Source: a virus
Length of the DNA stretch: 22,917 bases
Virus record (IMG/VR): IMGVR_UViG_3300008267_001620
Location: 1-22,917 of that record
Strand: one strand, 5' to 3'
The notes under the pieces were generated by a model. It was not told the DNA's origin, made no database searches, and was given only the letters and a program-made list of their open reading frames with translations. Position numbers and translations under genes: made by a program. This document shows, piece by piece, positions 6,215 to 13,694 of this stretch; position 1 is the first letter of the stretch; the number at the start of each line of letters is the position of its first letter.

Positions 6215-9200
6215 CCGATTTTCTGATGAAGGTATCCAAGTTAGATATAATCTTAGCCTCAGCAATACCTCTTGTTTTTTGACGAGCAATTAACTCGTCA
6301 GCCTTAACCATAAGTGCGTCATACTCCACCTGAATAGGAGCAATCTGAGTAACAGCATTAATACCATTGATGACATCACGGCTGTTTACATTGTTATCTT
6401 TAGCAACTCTTTTAATAGCTTCTTGTAATGCTACACCAACATCAACTAATGCTTTTACAGCTTTAATAATAGCTTTCATTGCAGGAAGTGCAATGTTCAC
6501 ACCAAGGTTCTCTCTTTCAAACTTCTCAATATCTTTAAGTGCTTGTTCAAGAGCAGCAGATATTTTTTGTCCTGTGGTCTTATCATTAGGGTCTAATGCA
6601 AGTAATTCATCAAGTGTTCCTTCAACATCTTCTGTAACCTCTTCAACTGTTGGCTCAGACTTAGTTTTAGCTTTAGCTTTAGCTTTTTTAGCTTCAGCCT
6701 TAGCTTTATCTTTTGCTTTTTTCTTAGCAACCTTGTCAAACTCTTTCTTTTGAATCTTATTCCAACTATCAGCAATAGCTTTTTTAGCATCACCTAAAGT
6801 TTCAAATCCGTCTAAATTAATCTCTCTTCCATCAGCATCTTCTGCTGTGAAGTAAAATATTTTATCCTCGTCAGTAATTTTAGTGATGGTTCCTATCTCA
6901 TCACCATCTGCATTAGTTACCTGTACAGTTATTGATGATAAATATGAAACTACTCTTCCACTATCTGTTTCTTTTTCATCTTCTTCATAAAACAAAGCAT
7001 TGTCTCTTGTAAATGCATCATTCTTTACATCAGATACTTTAAGTGGTACAAACTTTTCTTCTTCCTCAATCTCAATATCTCTTTCTTGCAATCCTTCAGG
7101 ACGCATTGTTACATCCCCTTCTTCAGCCTCATCAAATTGAGAGAACTCTTCAGGTAGTAAACCAATCTTTTGCTCAGCAAAAAGTCCTTCTTGGTATATT
7201 TTATCTACAATAGCTTTTGCTCCTTGTTCATCACCTTGCTCACGTAACTTTCTTGCCTCCTCTCTCATCTTATCAATTCTTTCATTAACACCTGAGAAGT
7301 TTACGTAAGAGTTTTGACCACGAGTTTCAGTAGTCATTGCCCTTCTTGCAAGTGGCGAGAACATACGTGCGTGGATATTCCAAGCGTTCTCTTCCCCTTT
7401 AGGACCAAATGAGTTGCCTAATTCAGCGTGACCATAGAAGTCGTGAATTGCACGGAACACATCATTAACCAATAGCGTATTGCCTTTGGCATCTTTAAAT
7501 CCTGAATCTTGAAGTAAAGGGTTTCTTTGTCTTTGCTCTTCAGTAATTGGATTGCTACCAAATCCTGCTTCAGTAGAGAATATCTTGATACGATTATTAT
7601 TTTTTAAATCATCAATCATCTCCTGAGAATTGTTGTATGGTTCTTCGTTATCTACTTCAATAGTAAATCCGGCATCAACAAAGTCTTTATATTGGTCTAA
7701 TGTTTCTTTAGACATAGCATCATAAGCAGCACGAACCTCAGGATTAGTGGGGTCGTCCTTCATTGCTATATAAGCATCAGCTATTCTTTTACCTCTTTCT
7801 TCATCAAGTTTTCTTGTACCGGCAAACTTGGGTCTTTCGGTATTGAAAACTCTTTGATAATATCCATTCGCAACTTCCTTAGCTTTCGGGAGTGGCTTAT
7901 TGAAGAGTCTGTTTCCTGCGATAGGTCCGGCTGTTGGGGTTGTTGTTGGTTCTCCATTTTCTTGAATTTGAGTTGTTATTTCTTGCGTGCCCTGAGGCGT
8001 GATGGTTTCTTTGGTCCCTGTGGCAACGACTTTAAGTCCTTGGTCTCCTTCGACCACTTGCTGCAATCCCACTTGGGGTTGTTCTGTGCGTAGCACGCTT
8101 TCATCTGCTGCTTGTTTTTGAATGGCATCTTGTTCTGTTTTTAAAGTTTCTAATTCTGTTTGCAATTTAGTTTTTGCTTCAGGAAGTATATCAGGAGCAG
8201 CAACTTCTTTCTCAATTTCAGCAATCCTTGCTATTCTTTGAGCAGCTTTTTCAGGTGCCTCAATAATAGTTTTAGTCCCCTGTGGCTTACCTTGTAGAGC
8301 GTCAAACTCTTCTTGAGTAATCTCTTTACCATCTACCACATACTTCTTAGTCCCCTTAACTTCTTCTTGTAATTGATTTTCTTGGATGTTTTTAATCTGT
8401 TGTCTAATAACAGCAGCTTTATCTTTCCCTGTTTGGGTAGTGTTGCCTTCTAATTTTTTTAATTGCAACTCTAAATCAGTAATAGCATTTAGACTTGGCT
8501 CATTCAAATCAGGGTTACCTTGTCTTACTTGTTCTTTAATTGAAGACGTAACTATTTTATTCTGCATCTTTATTTTAAGAGCAGGGTCATTTTTTATATC
8601 AATGTTTGCTTTTGCTAAATCAGGAGCATCCATATTATCAATAAGGTTGCTTATAATTTCAGGAGATTCAATCTTTATACCATTTAATTTGTAAGAAGAA
8701 GGTCCACCGTTTGCAGCTTGAGTCTCAAATGACTTCATCTGATTCTCTACCATATCAGCTTCGTCTTTCTTCCCTTGACTTCTTAATAACTTAGCGTTTG
8801 CCCCCATTGCGTTTAGCAAGAAGCCTACACCAAAACCTACACCACCTGATTCACCAACACCTTCAAATAGTTCTTGGTTAGTATTGTAAATGTCTTGTGC
8901 TGATTTGTTTGCATATAATTGTTGAAGTACTTCTGTGGTCATTTCTTCTAAACCACCCGTAATACCTGCAACACCTTTTGTTTTAATGTAATTAGAAATA
9001 CCACCGGCAGAGGCTTGGTTAAACCTCTTCATAAACTGCATAACAGGAATCTTTTCTAATACCGAACCAACTGCTGCGTTTTTATAAAATGCTTCAAACG
9101 CTTGGTCATCTGTAGCTCCTGCTTGTTTTGCTCTTTCAAATTCTGATTGACCCATAGACAATCCCGCACTCACAGCCACAGGGCTTGCTAACTCAGTAGC

Positions 9201-9950
9201 AAGAGTCTTTGCTGCTTGTACTGCTGCTGCACCCTTACCTGCTGTAGCTGCTGTTTGACCAACAAGAGCCGCACCTTTAGATGCTGCACCGGTAGCCCCA
9301 CCTGTTGCCACTAATGAAGCAACCTGTCCAAATGCTTGACCAAATTGGTCACTTAAACTACCTTTAAAACTTTCGTCTTGAGGCGTAAGTTCATCAATTG
9401 TTTTATTGAAGTAATCTCCAAAGTTTATTAAAGCATCACTTATAAACGCTTTTCCTGAACCACCTGTAATTTTTGCAGTAGCACCTTGAAGAAGTGTTCC
9501 CAATCCTTTTACAGGACTACCTATAAAGTTTTTGTAGAATCCTTTATCTAATGCAGATACCGTATTTAAAAGCCAACCTTGCTCATCCTTTTGTGGTGCT
9601 TGTTCTTTTGGCTTAACAGGCTCTGTTAGTTTTGGTTTGACAATAGTATTGTCTTGTACTGCACGTTGTTTCTCAATCTTTGGTAAGACCGAAGAACCAA
9701 CTTCCAAAGGCAATGCCGTATCGACTTTTTTTTTAGAAGGAACACCTGAAGAAAATTCAGGGAACTTTGCAAATACCTCATCTTCTGTAGTATATTTACC
9801 GCTATTTGATGTGGCTACAAAGTCTCTTAATACTTGAATATCATATCCTTTTAATTCAGGAAACTTAGATAATAAAGTGGCTTCATCAGCGTATTTACCG
9901 CTATTAGAGGTGGCAACAAAATCTTTTAACGCTTGTCTTAAATCCGGCAT
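6138..9950 (-). CDS. N-terminal half of a giant virion polyvalent protein
   Basis: A 1,270-residue ORF with this order. Two tandem DFVATSNSGKY...KFPE modules (residues 8-33 and 41-66) come first, then a Lys/Pro linker. A Gly/Ala-rich, probably membrane-interacting region follows (about 145-385). Next are charged coiled coils (about 470-620) and a Thr/Gln linker. A compact conserved domain (about 686-940) carries VFRAIHDFYGH, GEENAW and SPLARRAMTTETRGQN. After it come an acidic segment, an Ala/Lys helix (KKAKAKAKTK) and another helical stretch. The last 25 or so residues (DVYWSCSWCIKRYYQ...) are Cys/Tyr/Trp-rich and unlike the rest, as expected of an out-of-frame read, so the protein probably continues in the frame of the next ORF. 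Family context suggests an internal virion or ejection protein. The start ATG at 9950 leaves a 12-base gap after the preceding gene. Confidence 0.8.
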   Translation of the reverse strand: MPDLRQALKDFVATSNSGKYADEATLLSKFPELKGYDIQVLRDFVATSNSGKYTTEDEVFAKFPEFSSGVPSKKKVDTALPLEVGSSVLPKIEKQRAVQDNTIVKPKLTEPVKPKEQAPQKDEQGWLLNTVSALDKGFYKNFIGSPVKGLGTLLQGATAKITGGSGKAFISDALINFGDYFNKTIDELTPQDESFKGSLSDQFGQAFGQVASLVATGGATGAASKGAALVGQTAATAGKGAAAVQAAKTLATELASPVAVSAGLSMGQSEFERAKQAGATDDQAFEAFYKNAAVGSVLEKIPVMQFMKRFNQASAGGISNYIKTKGVAGITGGLEEMTTEVLQQLYANKSAQDIYNTNQELFEGVGESGGVGFGVGFLLNAMGANAKLLRSQGKKDEADMVENQMKSFETQAANGGPSSYKLNGIKIESPEIISNLIDNMDAPDLAKANIDIKNDPALKIKMQNKIVTSSIKEQVRQGNPDLNEPSLNAITDLELQLKKLEGNTTQTGKDKAAVIRQQIKNIQENQLQEEVKGTKKYVVDGKEITQEEFDALQGKPQGTKTIIEAPEKAAQRIARIAEIEKEVAAPDILPEAKTKLQTELETLKTEQDAIQKQAADESVLRTEQPQVGLQQVVEGDQGLKVVATGTKETITPQGTQEITTQIQENGEPTTTPTAGPIAGNRLFNKPLPKAKEVANGYYQRVFNTERPKFAGTRKLDEERGKRIADAYIAMKDDPTNPEVRAAYDAMSKETLDQYKDFVDAGFTIEVDNEEPYNNSQEMIDDLKNNNRIKIFSTEAGFGSNPITEEQRQRNPLLQDSGFKDAKGNTLLVNDVFRAIHDFYGHAELGNSFGPKGEENAWNIHARMFSPLARRAMTTETRGQNSYVNFSGVNERIDKMREEARKLREQGDEQGAKAIVDKIYQEGLFAEQKIGLLPEEFSQFDEAEEGDVTMRPEGLQERDIEIEEEEKFVPLKVSDVKNDAFTRDNALFYEEDEKETDSGRVVSYLSSITVQVTNADGDEIGTITKITDEDKIFYFTAEDADGREINLDGFETLGDAKKAIADSWNKIQKKEFDKVAKKKAKDKAKAEAKKAKAKAKTKSEPTVEEVTEDVEGTLDELLALDPNDKTTGQKISAALEQALKDIEKFERENLGVNIALPAMKAIIKAVKALVDVGVALQEAIKRVAKDNNVNSRDVINGINAVTQIAPIQVEYDALMVKADELIARQKTRGIAEAKIISNLDTFIRKSDVYWSCSWCIKRYYQYHKSRKDACY
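7131..7895 (-). other. Conserved HDFYGH/GEENAW domain in the giant protein
   Basis: Residues about 686-940 of the ORF starting at 9950. Dense invariant-looking residues are H836, D837, G840, H841 (HDFYGH), E853, E854, N855, W857 (GEENAW), H860, then SPLARRAMTTETRGQN and a C-terminal FAEQKIGLLP. I recall this pattern in unrelated large phage and polyvalent proteins. The clustered His/Glu/Asn/Arg looks like an enzyme active site, but I know of no established activity. Confidence 0.6.
9753..9929 (-). repeat. Two tandem 33-residue DFVATSNSGKY...KFPE modules
   Basis: Codons 8-33 (9852-9929) and 41-66 (9753-9830) encode L(K/R)DFVATSNSGKY then an acidic variable stretch and KFPE(L/F). They are separated by a 7-residue linker (KGYDIQV), giving a period of 33 residues. 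The core of 11 residues is identical between copies. The DNA of the two copies differs at several third positions, so the protein motif appears to be under selection. Confidence 0.85.
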
Positions 9951-9962
9951 AATTAATATTTT

Positions 9963-11672
9963 TTATCTTTCATTTCCTCCTGTTACCGTTGTCTTTGGTT
10001 GTGCTTTTGGCTGTGCTTTCGGCTGTGCTCCAAATATATTTGCTGCTGCTTTTCTATCAAATCTTTTAATAATTAAATCTTGAATAGCTGCTGCATCTTC
10101 TAAGTTGTCAACGTTAAATGAACCAATAACCTTTCCGGTTGAGTCTGTTACGTCAATCATATCATCCGTAAATCCATTCGTATAACCCCTGAAACTGAAG
10201 CCTAAGTTACGGAACTTATTTATTAAATTATTCTGAGTTTTTTTAGGGTCATCAGGAACAATTAAACTTTCTATTCCTGCTGCGATTTCAGCAACTTTAG
10301 GAGTATAATCTTCAGCTCCTTGAACACCTGCTCTGCTTGACCTAACACCTGAGAAGTCAGTAATTGCTCCATATGTTGTTCCGCCTCCGCCTGCTTTCAC
10401 AGCTTTTTGTCTGTCAACTACACCGTGTAATTCAACGCCTTTACCTGCAAAATCAAATAATGTAGAACCTTGCATTGGAATCTCTCTATTCTTTTTAGCA
10501 TCAGCATATGTTAATATTACTGTTCCCGGTTTAGTTTCTAAGTCGATACCAAGTAGCCCTTGTGCTTGAGCATTTGGCGTACCCAATAATATATCTGCAG
10601 CATCTCTTTTAGCAGCAGCAGTTTTACCTGTATATAATTGGTTCCAAGCACCTGCAGCAGCTTGTTCATCTTTTGCTTGTTGACCTGCAGCATATTGCCA
10701 AGCCTGTGGTTGAGGACCATAAGGAATAGTTCCTGTAACGTCAATATCTCTCTTGTCATCTATCTTACCCAATAACTGAGTTCTAACCCAATCACGAGCT
10801 TCTTTCTCTTGCTCTTTATAATGAGCACCACTCTTGTCAATGATAGGCAATCCTGAGCTTTGATTAATCTTTAAAAGAATCTTGCTCTTGTCTTTTGCTG
10901 CTACATCTTTGTCATAAGTAAATGACTCTTGACTATACTTCCCTGTGTTCTGAGTAAGAACAGAAGAGATATTATAGTCATTAGCAAAGTATGAATCAAT
11001 CGTGCTATTGATTGCAGAATTTGCTTTATCAATTGAATCCTGAAACTCAGGATGCTTTTTTACCTCGCCTTGTAATGCTCCAATTCCTAATAACTTAGTT
11101 ACCGTGCCTGCACCTGTTTTAGTTGCAGCTTGATAGATATAATCCATACTTGCACCTAAATTCTTGACAGTATTATTCATAGCCTCCTCTACTTTAAAAG
11201 CAGGTGCTTTTGATTTTGAGAAATCAGCGAACCCTTCAACTGATGCCATATTAGCTCCTGTTAAAGCCTGAAGTTCTCCGCTTTGGATACCATCCATTTT
11301 CTTTTTGTAGTTATCTTGATATAATTTCTGTAAATCAAACAATGTATTTGTTCCATCTACATAGTTTTGTCTTCTAAAAGTAAAGTCTTGCAGCTTCATT
11401 TGACCTGACTTTAATAGTCTATTGTCAATCATCTGCTGCTCCATCATTGAATGGGCGTAATCATTTGTAAATTTATTTCCATCTTGGAACTGACCTTGCG
11501 GTGCATTCTCTAATGTTTTCTGAAACTCACGAGTCGCTTGGTCAATTGCGGCTTTCTTTTGCTCACGAATAGATGTCTCTTCTTTAAGCATATCAGATAT
11601 GCCTTTGCCTACCTCTGCCCAATTTACTTGACTATCGGCACTTCGTTCTGCGTATTTATAATATGTTGCCAT
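9963..11672 (-). CDS. Probable internal virion protein, 569 aa
   Basis: The frame begins with a TTG at 11675, immediately followed by the ATG at 11672 that I choose (MATYYKYAERSADSQVNW). The N-terminus is helical and charged (about 20-150). A helical middle follows, then a probably globular C-terminal half with a GGGGTTYG linker and strand-like segments. The protein ends in a short (AQPK)n repeat. There is no signal peptide and no clear membrane segment. Its place between a T7 gp14/P22 gp7-like small Ala/Gln-rich protein and a giant ejection-type protein suggests it belongs to an internal core or ejection set, by analogy with T7 gp14-gp15-gp16. No sequence motif proves this, so it is inference from size, composition and order. 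Confidence 0.65.
   Translation of the reverse strand: MATYYKYAERSADSQVNWAEVGKGISDMLKEETSIREQKKAAIDQATREFQKTLENAPQGQFQDGNKFTNDYAHSMMEQQMIDNRLLKSGQMKLQDFTFRRQNYVDGTNTLFDLQKLYQDNYKKKMDGIQSGELQALTGANMASVEGFADFSKSKAPAFKVEEAMNNTVKNLGASMDYIYQAATKTGAGTVTKLLGIGALQGEVKKHPEFQDSIDKANSAINSTIDSYFANDYNISSVLTQNTGKYSQESFTYDKDVAAKDKSKILLKINQSSGLPIIDKSGAHYKEQEKEARDWVRTQLLGKIDDKRDIDVTGTIPYGPQPQAWQYAAGQQAKDEQAAAGAWNQLYTGKTAAAKRDAADILLGTPNAQAQGLLGIDLETKPGTVILTYADAKKNREIPMQGSTLFDFAGKGVELHGVVDRQKAVKAGGGGTTYGAITDFSGVRSSRAGVQGAEDYTPKVAEIAAGIESLIVPDDPKKTQNNLINKFRNLGFSFRGYTNGFTDDMIDVTDSTGKVIGSFNVDNLEDAAAIQDLIIKRFDRKAAANIFGAQPKAQPKAQPKTTVTGGNER
9997..10032 (-). repeat. 12-bp tandem repeat encoding AQPK
   Basis: Three 12-bp units (9997-10008, 10009-10020, 10021-10032) differ by one to three bases and encode the C-terminal PKAQPKAQPKAQPK-type tail of the 569-residue protein. 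Such short in-frame tandem repeats readily change copy number. Confidence 0.75.
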
Positions 11673-11695
11673 CAACTGAATGTTTTATTTTACTA

Positions 11696-12514
11696 CTAAA
11701 AAAGTTTTTTATAGGTCGATGGTTGAAAAGGATTGAAGCCGTACATATTAAGACCTTGTTGTCTTAAGTTTCTTAAAGCATCTCCACTTTGTTTTCCCAT
11801 AAAATCTTGGTATTGAAATCTATTCATTGAGCCTACCTTACTATAATCAACACCACCAATTGTTCCTAATCCTGCAATTTGTTGTTGTGTTTGCTCAGGG
11901 GTCATACCTTGTTTTTGACCCATACTCTCAATTCTTCCTAACTGACGAGCACCTGCACTCTTCTCATATAATGGAGCCATACTTGCAAGCTGACCTGCCA
12001 TACTTGTTACGCCTTCAAATCCTTGTTGAGTTGCTTGTGCACCTAACTCAGCCGCATTTGCTGCAGCTAACTGAGCACCGGCTACTTCTTCCAAATCTAA
12101 TTGCATACCAATATCTCTAAGGCGACCTTCTTCTTGTGCACTTAATCTTTCAAGACCCATTAAGTCTTGACCCATAGCAGTTCTAATTCCTGCCTGTCCT
12201 TCTTGTTGTGCCATTTGAATACGACCTGCTGTAGCAGCCGCACCTCTTTCGCTCTCTACACCTGCTTGAATAGCTTGAGCACCCTGAGAAAGCAATGCTT
12301 CTCTTTCCAATTCGTATGGTTCTTTTTGGATGCTTAGCTTGTCATAAACATTGACTTCAAGTTTTTTTCTTGCCTCTTGCATAGCTTCTGCCGCATCACG
12401 CTCAGCATTACGCTGTGCTTGTTTCTGCTTGCCTGCTTGAACAAATGACATTGTAGTTGTGCCGGCTGTTGCGGCTAACCCAATTCCTGCTGCGATTGTA
12501 GTAAATGCTGCCAT
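11696..12514 (-). CDS. Ala/Gln-rich internal virion protein (T7 gp14 / P22 gp7-like role), 272 aa
   Basis: The first 25 residues form a hydrophobic Gly/Ala segment (FTTIAAGIGLAATAGTTTMSF), compatible with membrane insertion on ejection. A long Ala/Gln/Glu-rich helical region follows (about 28-180), rich in QAQR and AAEAMQEARKK-type heptads and typical of coiled coils. The C-terminus is Gly/Gln/Asn-rich and ends in FNPFQPSTYKKLF. This architecture is that of small podovirus internal core or ejection proteins. The start ATG lies one base after the stop of the broken acetyltransferase gene, and the stop lies about 20 bases before the 569-residue gene. Function is inferred from architecture and position. 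Confidence 0.7.
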   Translation of the reverse strand: MAAFTTIAAGIGLAATAGTTTMSFVQAGKQKQAQRNAERDAAEAMQEARKKLEVNVYDKLSIQKEPYELEREALLSQGAQAIQAGVESERGAAATAGRIQMAQQEGQAGIRTAMGQDLMGLERLSAQEEGRLRDIGMQLDLEEVAGAQLAAANAAELGAQATQQGFEGVTSMAGQLASMAPLYEKSAGARQLGRIESMGQKQGMTPEQTQQQIAGLGTIGGVDYSKVGSMNRFQYQDFMGKQSGDALRNLRQQGLNMYGFNPFQPSTYKKLF

Positions 12515-12515
12515 A

Positions 12516-12858
12516 TTATAATACTTTTATCATTTCTGCTGTATAAGAATCTCCCTTGATATATCCAAGTTCTTCGTACATTCCTATAAGGCTTTCATTT
12601 TTAATTAATGCGTAACTATATTTACTTCCCGATTTCTTGCAAATCTCTGTCAACGCTGACTACCCAAGCCACTTTTGAATTAGTGATGTACATAAATCCT
12701 GCACATACAGGAGTTTCTTCATCATATATAATTATACCACCCTTACCATCGTTAGGCAGGAAGTCTCTTTGAGGAGGCGTCCAACCCCACTGTTCCCACC
12801 ATCCTACGAGAATATTATCGTAGTCAGTTTCGTTCAGTTCTCGTATAATTAATTCCAT
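12516..12858 (-). pseudogene. Broken GNAT-type N-acetyltransferase gene
   Basis: An ORF from ATG 12858 reads MELIIRELNETDYDNILVGW... to VAWVVSV and stops at 12622 after nine more residues (ending DLQEIGK). The +1 frame continues with LTEICKKSGSKYSYALIK and then MYEELGYIKGDSYTAEMIKVL, stopping at 12516-12518. Both parts look like phage GNAT proteins. The first has the N-terminal strand-helix region and the CAGFMY strand; the second has the C-terminal NESLIGMYEELGY region. From memory an intact relative has about 20-25 further residues between the halves, covering the acetyl-CoA-binding loop and helix. The simplest reading is an internal deletion that also changed frame. A stop (TAG) in the downstream frame just before the junction shows a simple one-base slip would not give an uninterrupted long frame. 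A short 78-residue product could still be made. Confidence 0.7.
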
Positions 12859-12865
12859 ATTCTTA

Positions 12866-12873
12866 CAAAGATA
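12866..12873 (-). promoter_or_regulatory. Possible -7 box (TATCTTTG) before the broken acetyltransferase gene
   Basis: On the minus strand TATCTTTG fits TAnnTTTG and sits 7 bases before the ATG at 12858, which would give an almost leaderless message. No TTG lies 17-23 bases upstream, so support is weak and chance is possible. Confidence 0.25.
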
Positions 12874-12879
12874 TTAAAT

Positions 12880-13683
12880 TTAAGGAAAACTTTTCATAAC
12901 CTCAGACTCTACAGCAAACAATTCTACTTTGTCTGCAGACGTGTTCTCTATATTGAATGTACAATAATGACCTAAGACTCCGTGTGACTCTGCAACTGAG
13001 TTCTTAATGTATAAGAAAAAGGCATCTTGAATAGGTATTGGAGTTGTCCCCGGAATGGTTGTATTTATTGTAATTCTATTAATACCATTAACTAAATTCA
13101 CTGTAATTGCCGTAACAGCCCCTGCAAGAACAGGAGTGGTATATGGAGGCAATGAGAAATAGAAATAGTCCCCAACACTAATGATGCTGCCAATCTCAAT
13201 TGACGGAGCAAAATTAATGACATTACCACCGGTAACACTTGTGCTTCTGCCTATACCATTGACACTTCTTAAAGCGAGTTCGCCTATTGCATTGTTTCTC
13301 ACAAAAGCAAAGAATGAAGCCTCTTTCTTCTCAAACCAATTGGCTTGAATAAACCCTGAAAACTGTAAGTCAGTCTCTAATGTTACGCCCCACTTGGCAT
13401 CCCCTTCCAAGTTAATAGTCTTAAATAACTTGTTTTCAAGAGGTGCTGTATTGAATGCACTTTGTAATGTAGTTGGGGTAAAATCACCTGAAGGATTCCC
13501 AATCTTCACCCACCAAGGGCTATAAAAGGTATTACGACTTGCGTTTACATTATGCCTATAAAGGTCTCCTCCTTTGAACGTATAGAAATAGTTGTTCATT
13601 CCTATCATCCAATCAGGATAATAAGAGTAGAAGGATACCCACCCTCCAACCATATCGCTAAACGATAATGTATAATTTGCCAT
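12880..13683 (-). CDS. Phage structural (tail-associated) protein, 267 aa
   Basis: The protein opens with an aromatic-rich segment (MANYTLSFSDMVGGWVSFYSY, then PDWMIGMNNYFYTF and GGDLYRHN, residues 1-45). I recognise this from tail or virion proteins of Bacteroidota phages, where it looks like a beta-propeller blade or jelly-roll lead-in. The rest is strand-rich with repeated Ile/Thr/Val/Asn patterns (AVTAITVNLVNGINRITINTT, about 188-208) and lacks long helices, as in a fibre, plug or decoration protein. It lies 11 bases from the Cys-rich protein gene upstream and precedes the broken acetyltransferase. A tail-associated structural role is inferred. The exact location in the particle is unknown. 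Confidence 0.65.
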   Translation of the reverse strand: MANYTLSFSDMVGGWVSFYSYYPDWMIGMNNYFYTFKGGDLYRHNVNASRNTFYSPWWVKIGNPSGDFTPTTLQSAFNTAPLENKLFKTINLEGDAKWGVTLETDLQFSGFIQANWFEKKEASFFAFVRNNAIGELALRSVNGIGRSTSVTGGNVINFAPSIEIGSIISVGDYFYFSLPPYTTPVLAGAVTAITVNLVNGINRITINTTIPGTTPIPIQDAFFLYIKNSVAESHGVLGHYCTFNIENTSADKVELFAVESEVMKSFP

Positions 13684-13694
13684 AGTTATCTATT

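Noticed and set aside
6367-6753. 128-residue plus-strand ORF rich in Ser/Ala/Leu, resembling a signal-peptide protein
   Set aside because: It is the reverse of a Lys/Ala/Glu-rich helical region of the giant protein. The apparent hydrophobicity is a strand artefact.
12622-12858. The 78-residue ORF as a complete small protein
   Set aside because: Its last residues leave the GNAT pattern, and the matching C-terminal part continues in another frame immediately downstream, so a broken gene is the better reading.
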